Assembly: GCA_031394355.1 (NCBI GenBank)
Contig: JANNSU010000026.1
Span: 1 to 13,652 of the forward strand
From: JAEUMY01 sp031394355
GTDB lineage: Bacteria > Pseudomonadota > Gammaproteobacteria > Burkholderiales > Usitatibacteraceae
Reading direction: 5' to 3'
Length of the DNA: 13,652 bases
Positions 1-5,772 of the stretch are shown here, in pieces. Position numbers and translations under genes: made by a program. The notes beneath the pieces were generated by a model. The model worked only from the letters and a program-made list of their open reading frames with translations, ran no database searches and was not told the origin of the DNA. Numbering within the stretch: the first letter of the stretch is position 1; each line of letters opens with the position of its first letter.

Positions 1-212
1 CCGTGGATACACCGCTTGGGCCACGCAAGGCGTTCCGGCTGGACCTTGCTGGATATCATCAGGCCGGGCAGAAACAGGAGATATCGCACTGGGTGGTGCC
101 CGGCTTCAAGCGGCCGGTCAAGACCACCCAGGTGGTGCGTGAGCCCAACTCCAACAGGCCTATGGTGATGAATACGATAACCCTGGATCGCGTCACCATG
201 CGCGCGCCTTGA
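1..212 (+). CDS. 3' end of an unidentified gene (5' end outside window)
   Basis: An open frame runs from the left edge to a TGA at 210-212 and gives about 70 residues. Third codon positions are mostly G or C, as in the other genes here, which favours real coding. The only possible start in view is a GTG at position 3, with no Shine-Dalgarno sequence visible, so I read this as the C-terminal end of a gene entering from the left. The peptide is basic, contains a GFKRPVKTTQVVR stretch and ends in DRVTMRAP. I see no signal peptide, membrane segment or known motif. I do not recognise the family. It converges on the minus-strand zinc-finger gene at 378-767. Confidence 0.4.
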   Translation, partial: VDTPLGPRKAFRLDLAGYHQAGQKQEISHWVVPGFKRPVKTTQVVREPNSNRPMVMNTITLDRVTMRAP

Positions 213-257
213 TCACATTGACATTGATCGATCTCGGCAAGAAGAAACAATAGAGAA

Positions 258-282
258 GGTGCATTCAACATCCAAGTGCACC
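258..282 (-). terminator. possible weak intrinsic terminator for the stress operon
   Basis: GGTGCA (258-263) and TGCACC (277-282) can pair around a 13-base loop. On the minus strand the hairpin is followed by a T-rich run (TTCTCTATTGTTTCTTC), as expected for a Rho-independent terminator. The stem is only 6 bp, so this is tentative. It lies about 95 bases beyond the stop of the zinc-finger gene. Confidence 0.35.
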
Positions 283-328
283 ATGACCTGCTGGCGCAAT
301 CTGCCAAGCGCCGCAGTGAGGTGCAAGG

Positions 329-375
329 CGAGCCGCCTCCCATCATCAGGGGGCGGCAAAGCCCAAGGCGGCTCG
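329..375 (-). terminator. stop-proximal hairpin after the zinc-finger gene
   Basis: CGAGCCGCCT (329-338) and AGGCGGCTCG (366-375) form a perfect 10-bp stem starting two bases beyond the minus-strand stop codon at 378-380. A competing hairpin pairs GCCGCCTCC with the GGGGGCGGC inside the same region. No T-tract follows on the minus strand, so it may protect the 3' end or assist Rho termination rather than act as a classical terminator. Confidence 0.4.
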
Positions 376-377
376 AT

Positions 378-767
378 TCAAAGGGAGGCGGGCTGAGACT
401 GGTTGCGTTCCGCCGAGGCTTGGCAGGTGATGCATCGTGCGCTGGAGGGCGACGCCTTGAGACGCAGCGGCGCGATCCCCCCGCCACACTGGACGCAGAG
501 GCCAAAGGTGCCATCGTTAATCCTCGCGAGCGCCGCGTCGACCGATGCCAGCATGTCCGAACGACGCTCAAGCTCGGCCACGTCCACATCGCGCATCACG
601 TCGACCGAAGGCTCATCCCTGCCATCATCAAAAGCCGCGGGCAGCACCCCGGCTTCGCCATTCAGCTCATCACGGTCCTGGTGAATGGCCAGCCTCAGTT
701 GGACGGCTTCCGCTTCCAGCAGGCGGCGCCAGGTGTTCAGCTCATGTTCTGAAAAGTGGGTTGTCAT
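378..767 (-). CDS. TraR/DksA-type C4 zinc-finger protein
   Basis: A 129-residue protein of the TraR/DksA family. The N-terminal part (about 1-85) is helical and acidic, consistent with the coiled coil these proteins insert into the RNA polymerase secondary channel. The C-terminal part carries a C4 zinc finger: Cys91, Cys94, Cys112 and Cys115, spaced C-x2-C-x17-C-x2-C, the DksA layout. It is a little shorter than E. coli DksA (151 aa) and lies beside a stress gene, so it is probably an accessory paralogue, not the main DksA. The ATG at 765-767 has an AGAGGA ribosome binding site five bases upstream. It starts 10 bases after the stop of the universal stress protein, so the two are almost certainly co-transcribed. 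By family knowledge it may tune RNA polymerase at stress promoters; that role is inferred. Confidence 0.85.
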   Translation of the reverse strand: MTTHFSEHELNTWRRLLEAEAVQLRLAIHQDRDELNGEAGVLPAAFDDGRDEPSVDVMRDVDVAELERRSDMLASVDAALARINDGTFGLCVQCGGGIAPLRLKASPSSARCITCQASAERNQSQPASL

Positions 768-777
768 TGCATTCCTC

Positions 778-1239
778 TCAGCGAACCACCAGCACGGGGA
801 CCGTGCTGTGCGTCAGGACCTTCACCGTCTCGCTGCCCAGCAGCAGACCTTGGATACCCTTGCGACCGTGCGACGCCATCACCACACAATCGCAGCTCAA
901 TTCGTTGGCCGCCTTGATGATGGCCTTGGAAGGCGAGTCACTGCGCTCCCGCGCGTGTTGGACCTTCACCCCGGCAGCCTGGGCTTCCTTGCTGACTGCA
1001 TCCAGAATGGCTGTGGCTGTGGCGTCGGTACGCACCTCGAAGGCCTGCTGTGAGCCAACATGCTCCCGGGCGGTGGGCGTGACGAGGGTCGCCTCGGTGA
1101 AGTAAGTCGGCATGAAGCTCGGCATGGCATGGAAGGCCACCAGCTCTGCCCCCGTGCAGTGGGCCAGATTGATCGCCGCGCTCACGGCCTTGGCAGACAG
1201 GTCGGAACCATCGGTGGATACCAGAATTCGACGATACAT
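778..1239 (-). CDS. universal stress protein (UspA family)
   Basis: A single-domain Usp protein of 153 residues, the usual family length. It begins MYRRILVSTDGSDLS, the typical first strand with the Asp10 region. Near the C-terminus is the nucleotide-binding loop ASHGRKGIQGLLLGSET (122-138), followed by VLTHSTVPVLVV, the standard last helix and strand. The loop follows the ATP-binding class, with Ala for the first Gly of G-x2-G-x9-G-S/T, a common variant. It is cytoplasmic and thought to aid survival under starvation or low oxygen. The ATG at 1237-1239 follows AGGAG by about seven bases. It is first in an operon with the zinc-finger gene (10-base gap). An FNR/ANR-like box at 1302-1315 suggests induction when oxygen falls, a common arrangement for usp genes in proteobacteria. 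Confidence 0.95.
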   Translation of the reverse strand: MYRRILVSTDGSDLSAKAVSAAINLAHCTGAELVAFHAMPSFMPTYFTEATLVTPTAREHVGSQQAFEVRTDATATAILDAVSKEAQAAGVKVQHARERSDSPSKAIIKAANELSCDCVVMASHGRKGIQGLLLGSETVKVLTHSTVPVLVVR

Positions 1240-1301
1240 GGGGGTCTCCTCGACCGGGTTGAATGTATGTCTGAATGGTGAACCTGCTGTGTAGGCGGGA
1301 T

Positions 1302-1315
1302 TTGATGCGGGTCAA
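1302..1315 (-). promoter_or_regulatory. FNR/ANR/DNR-type box
   Basis: TTGATGCGGGTCAA matches the FNR-family consensus TTGAT-N4-ATCAA in nine of ten defined positions. Its centre is about 70 bp upstream of the universal stress protein start. If it acts as a class II activator site at -41.5, the transcript would begin near 1267, leaving a leader of about 28 bases. I see no strong -10 hexamer at the predicted place. The divergent membrane protein gene starts about 160 bp away on the other side, so control of both is possible but less likely. Confidence 0.65.
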
Positions 1316-1471
1316 ACAATGCCAGGGTTTACAGGCAGCGGGAAGGCCCGATGGTGGTGTGGGCGGGGCGTGGAAGGGCGGGCCGGAAACAGGCGAACAT
1401 CGGGCTAGGCTGCAAGACCCGATTCCGTTCCGTACTATGTGGATCCTACTTTCCCGATGAAGGCCACCAAG

Positions 1472-1912
1472 ATGTCGTCCAACCTGGTTCGAATCATTGT
1501 CCAACTGGTGCTTGCCGGCCCGGTCATGCTGCTGTTGCTCATGTCCGTCGTATTCAGTGGTGCCTGGCTCGTCAGTCTCGTCAGCGGCGAAGGCTCGGGC
1601 ACCGCAATGGCCGCTCTCATTATTGTCCCGGTCGGCCTTGCCATCGCAGCACTCCTGGCAAGCATCGTGTTGCCCATGGCAACCCTGTTCAAGCGGCGCT
1701 GGCTGCTGTGGTCCCTTAGGTTTTTCATGGGGTTGGGCATTTTGCTGGCGGGGTTGTTCTGGCTGATGGGTCTGGGGAGTGAACTCGGCTTAAGGGACGC
1801 GCTTCAGTTTGGCTGGTTAGGTGGCGGGTCGATAGCTGTCGCGGTCTGGAATCTCTACCGCATGCACATCCATGCGAAACAGGTTGGGCACGAGGTCGTG
1901 TCAAACGGCTGA
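1472..1912 (+). CDS. small multi-pass membrane protein, unknown function
   Basis: A 146-residue hydrophobic protein with four likely transmembrane helices at about 8-36, 46-72, 77-101 and 112-128. A basic KRRW loop (74-77) lies between helices 2 and 3, and a short polar tail (YRMHIHAKQVGHEVVSNG) follows the last. I see no catalytic or ligand motif and do not recognise the family. The start is uncertain. An ATG at 1472 has AAGG eight bases upstream and is my choice; an in-frame ATG at 1457 and a GTG at 1439 would add 5 or 11 residues without a better ribosome binding site. It is divergent from the universal stress protein, with 232 bp between the two start codons. Confidence 0.7.
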   Translation: MSSNLVRIIVQLVLAGPVMLLLLMSVVFSGAWLVSLVSGEGSGTAMAALIIVPVGLAIAALLASIVLPMATLFKRRWLLWSLRFFMGLGILLAGLFWLMGLGSELGLRDALQFGWLGGGSIAVAVWNLYRMHIHAKQVGHEVVSNG

Positions 1913-2068
1913 TCTGCGCATTCGCCATCGCTGCCTTCATGGGGCAGGAGGCACTGGCTCAATCGCGCGGTGATGAGGTCTGTGCAGGGTCATTCGGCGG
2001 CGGTGAGCCGGGCAGCCAACAGCCGGTGATGGCATCGGGCCGAGCGATGCGCCTCGGCACCGGCCATC

Positions 2069-2080
2069 GCGAATATTCGC
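2069..2080. repeat. GCGAATATTCGC palindrome, copy 1
   Basis: A perfect 12-bp palindrome 13 bases beyond the stop of the M48 protease gene (minus strand). Flanks extend it imperfectly as CAT-c-core-a-ATG, like the copy at 7225. It is one of six exact copies in the window. Confidence 0.85.
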
Positions 2081-2093
2081 AATGCGCCGCGCT

Positions 2094-2927
2094 TCAGGGC
2101 TTGGCAGCCTTGTCGTACAGCGGCCGCACCACGGTTTGAAGCTGGGTGAGCTCGTTGATGCGGGTCGAATGCGAGGGGTGTGTGGACAGGAATTCGAATG
2201 TACCGCCGCCGCTGGCTGCCGCCATCTTGCGCCAGACGCTCACCGCACCCATCGGGTCATAGCCCGCCCTGGCAGAGAGTTCCAGGCCGATGCGGTCAGC
2301 CTCGGATTCGTTCTGACGGGAGTTGGGCAGCGTTACGAGGACGTTGCCGATCTGCTGCGCGAACTTGATCTGCTCAGCCGAGTCGGCAGTCCCGCCCAGC
2401 ACCAACTGCAGCAGCAGCTCTTGCCCCATGGCGCGGGACACCCGCTCGCGGCCGTGCTCACGCAGTGCATGCGCGACCTCGTGTCCCATGATGGCGGCGA
2501 TTTCGGGATCGGTCAGATTCAGCTTGCGGATAATGCCGGTATAGAACGTGATCTTTCCCCCGGGCATGCAGGTGGCGTTGAGCGCGGGTGAATCGATGAG
2601 GCTGAGTTGCCAGGACCACTTCTTCGTGTCGTCGCGAAAGACGCCGGCCTGGGCAATGATGCGGTTGGCGATTTTCCTGAGGCGCTCATACTCCGGGCCG
2701 CTGCTGATGAGCTTGCCCTGGGTGCGGGCCTTGCTGGCCTGGCTTGCGTACTGCGTGGCGGCAGCGCGCTCGACTTCAGCGGCCGAAATGAGCAACAGTT
2801 GCTCGCGCTCCACGCCGACCGCGCCGGGCTTGGTGGTAGAAGCGCAGGCTGAGAGCAGGGCGCAGAGTGCCAATGCTGCAATACGTGCGGGCGCACGCAG
2901 CGCCCATATGGGCATGGTGATCTTCAT
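2094..2927 (-). CDS. M48-family metalloprotease, outer-membrane lipoprotein type
   Basis: A 277-residue zinc metalloprotease of family M48, resembling the periplasmic lipoproteins LoiP/YggG and BepA in layout. The N-terminal signal ends in a lipobox, LLSAC (24-28), so Cys28 is the likely lipidated residue; membrane attachment is inferred. The catalytic motif is HEVAH (His149, Glu150, His153). The third zinc ligand is probably Glu209 in NESEADRIG, and STHPSH near 248-253 is the usual C-terminal M48 motif. All key residues are present, so it should be active. Family members degrade or help assemble envelope proteins. The ATG at 2925-2927 has GGGGAG seven bases upstream. It lies 36 bp after the frameshifted secreted-protein gene and is the last gene of the minus-strand run of exported proteins. 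Confidence 0.92.
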   Translation of the reverse strand: MKITMPIWALRAPARIAALALCALLSACASTTKPGAVGVEREQLLLISAAEVERAAATQYASQASKARTQGKLISSGPEYERLRKIANRIIAQAGVFRDDTKKWSWQLSLIDSPALNATCMPGGKITFYTGIIRKLNLTDPEIAAIMGHEVAHALREHGRERVSRAMGQELLLQLVLGGTADSAEQIKFAQQIGNVLVTLPNSRQNESEADRIGLELSARAGYDPMGAVSVWRKMAAASGGGTFEFLSTHPSHSTRINELTQLQTVVRPLYDKAAKP

Positions 2928-2963
2928 GTCGTTCTCCCCGCTGGTCTGGTGGTCCTGCCGCTA

Positions 2964-3825
2964 TCAGTCCGGAAAATCGAAGTCCTGATTCTTGTCGGTG
3001 ACACCGTACTTTTCAAACCAGTCCGGCCCCAGTTCGCTGGTGGCATCTTTGTTGCATTTCAGCTGGGCGATGGCTTTGCCCTTCCGCTCGACCGTGACGC
3101 CGCTCTTGGTACGGGTCTCGCCCTTCGGGCCCCATTTCCCAATGCCGGTATAAACCACATAGGCGTGGTCGCCCTTGGGAATGCGAAGCCAGGCGCCGCC
3201 GCCGCCAGCAAAAAGGCACGTTACTGCCCGTGGCCACTTTGGCGGGGGCGAGCCAGTCTTCTGGCCACATCATTTCGAGCGGTTCACTGCTGTCCGGCGT
3301 ACCGAAGCGGTATTGCAGCATGCCCTTTGCCTTGGTGGAGGCCTTGTCGGCACAGACAGACACCATTTTCTTGCCGGTGCGGCAGGTAAAAACGGTCATT
3401 TCCACGGGCGCACAAAAGCTGGCTTGCCCGGCATCGGCGGCTTTCGCAGCTTTCTTGATGGGCACAGCCTTGCCGTCCTGCTTCATGCCGACAATGAGTG
3501 GAACGGTGTCTGTCTTCTTGCAATTCGGATCGCCCCCGCAAGACTGGGCCATGACCTTGGAGAGCTTGTAGGTGAGGGCGAATCGCTTGCCGACGTATTT
3601 CTTCGGCTCCATGCAGAAATCGAAATCGGCAGACTCGGTGAACTCGGCACCCTTGTCGTCCCTGAATTCGACATAGCAGGCGATGTCACCACTGACCATC
3701 TCCACCACGGTGCCGAAAGCGTTCTTGGTGTCCTTGCCGATCTTGACGGTGGCCGGTGCCTGGGCCAGCGCGATGGTGGGCATGAGCCCGAGCATGCCAA
3801 TGGTGATGCAATGGCGTAGATTCAT
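2964..3825 (-). pseudogene. frameshifted two-domain secreted protein (longer paralogue)
   Basis: It starts at the ATG 3823-3825 (AGGG ribosome binding site) with signal peptide MNLRHCITIGMLGLMPTIALAQ. Residues about 24-123 form the domain shared with the neighbour at 3922-4308, with conserved Cys50, Cys71, Cys96 and Cys102. A second Cys-containing region follows (SFCAPVEMTVFTCRTGKKM, about 136-175) with QYRFG. Near residue 205 the frame changes. The original frame runs on into arginine-rich sequence ending at 3013, whereas another frame continues smoothly as GGGGAWLRIPKGDHAYVVY and ends at 2964 with DFDFPD. The 862-bp span is one base over a multiple of three. Removing one base from the A5 run (3210-3214, T5 in sense) restores an uninterrupted protein of about 286 residues. 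It could be a real mutation or a sequencing error. Function unknown; probably periplasmic. Confidence 0.75.
3454..3825 (-). repeat. tandem duplicated segment, downstream copy
   Basis: This segment matches 3937-4308 at a constant offset of 483 bp. From 3454 to 3681 the copies differ at one position only (G3592 against T4075). From 3682 to 3825, towards the gene start, differences become frequent (roughly one base in six) while the encoded signal peptide and first domain stay similar. Confidence 0.9.
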
Positions 3826-3882
3826 TTTCCCTTAGCCTTTCATTCTTGGTGCGTTGTTGCGCTCGTGGCCGCGCTTTGGGAA

Positions 3883-3914
3883 TGCAGGCGATGCGAATAT
3901 TCGCATCGCCTGCA
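3883..3914. repeat. 32-bp perfect palindrome containing GCGAATATTCGC, copy 2
   Basis: The core GCGAATATTCGC (3893-3904) is extended symmetrically by TGCAGGCGAT on the left and ATCGCCTGCA on the right, with no mismatch over 32 bp. As RNA it could fold into a 14-bp stem with an AUAU loop. It begins seven bases beyond the stop codon of the short secreted gene (3922-3924) and lies about 57 bp upstream of the start of the longer paralogue. No T-tract follows in either direction. Confidence 0.9.
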
Positions 3915-3921
3915 GGTTTCG

Positions 3922-4308
3922 TCAGCGTGGTGCAGCCTTGATGGGCACAGCCTTGCCGTCCTGCTTCATGCCGACAATGAGTGGAACGGTGTCTGTCTTC
4001 TTGCAATTCGGATCGCCCCCGCAAGACTGGGCCATGACCTTGGAGAGCTTGTAGGTGAGGGCGAATCGCTTGCCTACGTATTTCTTCGGCTCCATGCAGA
4101 AATCGAAATCGGCAGACTCGGTGAACTCGGCACCCTTGTCGTCCCTGAATTCGACATAGCAGGCAATGTCGCCGCTGACCAGTTCGACCACGGTGCCGAA
4201 TGCATTCTTGGTGTCCTTGCCGATCTTCACGGTGGCGGGTGCCTGGGCCAGCGCGAGGGATGGCAGCAGTCCGAGCAAGCCGATGGTGATGCATTTGCGT
4301 ACGTTCAT
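3922..4308 (-). CDS. short secreted protein (single-domain paralogue), unknown function
   Basis: A 128-residue protein with a clear signal peptide (MNVRKCITIGLLGLLPSLALAQ, cleavage probably after ALA or ALAQ) and one domain matching the first domain of the gene at 2964-3825. It has Cys residues in DIACYVEF, DFDFCMEP, QSCGGDPNC and a short KAAPR tail where the longer protein continues with a second domain. The even number of exported cysteines suggests disulphides. I chose the ATG at 4306-4308 because it aligns with the start of the paralogue and has GGGG just upstream; a TTG three codons earlier is possible. It looks like a 5' partial duplication product that stayed open. Function not recognised. 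The gap to the upstream gene at 4409 is 100 bp and holds another GCGAATATTCGC copy. Confidence 0.85.
   Translation of the reverse strand: MNVRKCITIGLLGLLPSLALAQAPATVKIGKDTKNAFGTVVELVSGDIACYVEFRDDKGAEFTESADFDFCMEPKKYVGKRFALTYKLSKVMAQSCGGDPNCKKTDTVPLIVGMKQDGKAVPIKAAPR
3937..4308 (-). repeat. tandem duplicated segment, upstream copy
   Basis: Partner of 3454-3825. Each copy also has a GCGAATATTCGC palindrome upstream of its gene start (3893 and 4380, 487 bp apart), so the ancestral duplicated unit probably included the palindrome as well as the 5' part of the gene. Confidence 0.9.
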
Positions 4309-4379
4309 TTTCCCCAACTTTCCATGTTTGTGAAGGTTTTCGGTCGTTGCCGCGCTCTACGACTGCGACTGCCAACCGT

Positions 4380-4391
4380 GCGAATATTCGC
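4380..4391. repeat. GCGAATATTCGC palindrome, copy 3
   Basis: The core extends to 14 bp (TGCGAATATTCGCA, 4379-4392), and outer flanks pair partially. It lies 17 bases beyond the stop codon (4409-4411) of the minus-strand secreted gene, the same distance as the core at 3893 from its upstream gene, and about 70 bp before the start of the next gene. Confidence 0.85.
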
Positions 4392-4408
4392 ATGGCTCGC
4401 AGCTGCCG

Positions 4409-5143
4409 TCAGCGTGGCGCGCTACAGAGTTTGAGATTGGTGCGTGCCGCCTTGACAACCGGCAGATAGATGTCTGCATCCGTCGGCGGATAGTCCTCAC
4501 GTATCTGCGCATCTTTCTTGGCGGCATCTTCTGCCAGCGGCTTCAGGGTCTCGCGACAGCCAGGCAGATCCTTCAGCTTGTGCAAGGTGACAGCAAGATC
4601 GTTGCGGAACCAGCCTTCGGTCACGTAGCCGAGGAAGCGCTTGCAATCCTTCAGCGTGGTGTCGAGTAGCGTGCGCGCCTCGGCATAGGCTTTGCCGTCG
4701 TATGCCTTGCGCGCGGCACGGCGTGTTTTCTCCATGGCGTCGACACGGCAGGCTGCCGGTGCGCGTAGGTAGAGCCCATCGAACGCAGCGCGCACGCCGC
4801 AGTACATATTGCACGAGTACTCCGGCACGCTGCTGACCTGAATGCCCTCTTTGGTGGTCACGAATTTCACCGTGCAGGGCTTTGAAGGCTCATCGCCTTC
4901 CAGCACGGCGGTATTGCCCTTGATCGGCCCATCCAGGTGGCAGCCGTGACCGTTGTCTCCGACTGCTTCGATGCTGAATTGCAGTTTGCCCTGCTTGTCA
5001 GGCTTCACGATCAGGAGGCCCCAGCTCTTTTCGGTCACGAATTCCCCAGCCGGGACGGTGGCAGCCGGGGCTTGCGCGAAGCAGAACCCGGATGCAAACA
5101 GGGCGAGGGTAAACAGGGTGGAACGGGTCAGGCGTGTCAGCAC
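4409..5143 (-). CDS. Cys-rich secreted protein with TPR-like C-terminal half, unknown function
   Basis: A 244-residue exported protein. The signal peptide is MLTRLTRSTLFTLALFASGFCFAQ. Residues about 35-130 look like a beta-rich domain with paired cysteines (GHGCHLDG, SKPCTVKF, YSCNMYCG, PAACRVD). From about 135 to the end the sequence is helical and TPR-like (AARKAYDGKAYAEARTLLD, then NDLAVTLHKLKDLPGCRETL), ending KLCSAPR. The start is a GTG at 5141-5143 with AAGGAG seven bases upstream. The GTG overlaps the TGA of the preceding gene (GTGCTGA), a classic translational-coupling arrangement, so the two proteins are probably made in step and may act together. I do not recognise a named family. 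The N-terminal half loosely recalls small periplasmic inhibitor folds, but that is only an impression. Confidence 0.85.
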   Translation of the reverse strand: MLTRLTRSTLFTLALFASGFCFAQAPAATVPAGEFVTEKSWGLLIVKPDKQGKLQFSIEAVGDNGHGCHLDGPIKGNTAVLEGDEPSKPCTVKFVTTKEGIQVSSVPEYSCNMYCGVRAAFDGLYLRAPAACRVDAMEKTRRAARKAYDGKAYAEARTLLDTTLKDCKRFLGYVTEGWFRNDLAVTLHKLKDLPGCRETLKPLAEDAAKKDAQIREDYPPTDADIYLPVVKAARTNLKLCSAPR

Positions 5144-5718
5144 TTCTGGGCTCCTTCGGTGGGCAAGCGAATCAATTCGGTGGTTTGTCCATTCACTTCA
5201 CGCAGCTTCAGGGCTGAAGCGCGCTCATCGAATATGGGATTGATGTCTGGCGGCCAGACGGGGCCGCTGTCGTAGGCCCAGACCATTTTGCCGTTCGCCA
5301 CCGTCCAGGCGCCGGTGAGCGGCTGTTCGTTTGGCTGGGTGCCAGGACCCGGTTCGGCCAAGAACGTGCCATCTGCATTCAGGGTGATGAAGTATTCGGC
5401 GTCCATATTCATACGCTTCGAGCTCCAGACACCTGCATAGGGACAGCGTGGATTGTCGGTGACAGGACGGTTCTCGTTCTTCGCCACACAGCGCGCATAG
5501 CCTTCCACAGCCGTCACGCGGGTGACATAGCGCTCCTGGTGCGCGGCCTTGTCGAGGCAATTCACCACCGACTCGACCGTTTTGCGGAAGACAGCTTTGT
5601 AGAGAAAGAAGAAGATGACAATGAGGAAGCCGCCCCAGAGGAGGGCGCGGAACAACCATTTGGAGGGACCTTGGAGCGTACTGGACACGGGACGGAAGCC
5701 ATGGAACGAAGCGCACAT
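5137..5718 (-). CDS. membrane-anchored protein with lipocalin-like periplasmic domain, unknown function
   Basis: A 193-residue protein from the ATG at 5716-5718. A short N-terminal segment precedes one transmembrane helix (LFRALLWGGFLIVIFFFLYKAVF, about 22-44, an uncleaved anchor). A Cys-containing stretch follows (SVVNCLDKAA, YARCVAKNE, NPRCPY), then a beta-rich domain beginning GVWSSKRMNMDAEYFITLNA and including GTFLAEPG, LTGAWTV and MVWAYDSGPVWPPDINPIF. The pattern of a GxW strand, an aligned DGTF strand and a GAW strand resembles lipocalin-like or META-like barrels, but I cannot name the family. No strong ribosome binding site precedes the start; an in-frame ATG nine codons upstream (5743-5745) is an alternative. 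It is the first gene of the minus-strand cluster and overlaps the next by 7 bases. The reading frame stays open far upstream across the hydratase gene, but that part is an antisense shadow. Confidence 0.8.
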   Translation of the reverse strand: MCASFHGFRPVSSTLQGPSKWLFRALLWGGFLIVIFFFLYKAVFRKTVESVVNCLDKAAHQERYVTRVTAVEGYARCVAKNENRPVTDNPRCPYAGVWSSKRMNMDAEYFITLNADGTFLAEPGPGTQPNEQPLTGAWTVANGKMVWAYDSGPVWPPDINPIFDERASALKLREVNGQTTELIRLPTEGAQKC

Positions 5719-5772
5719 TATGCGTGAGGTGCGTGACCAAGGCATGGCAGCGCTTTGTGCGACACTTCCAGC

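Noticed and set aside
59..589. Minus-strand frame overlapping the zinc-finger gene
   Set aside because: It runs in another frame of a clearly identified gene, is Arg/Ser-rich and matches nothing recognisable.
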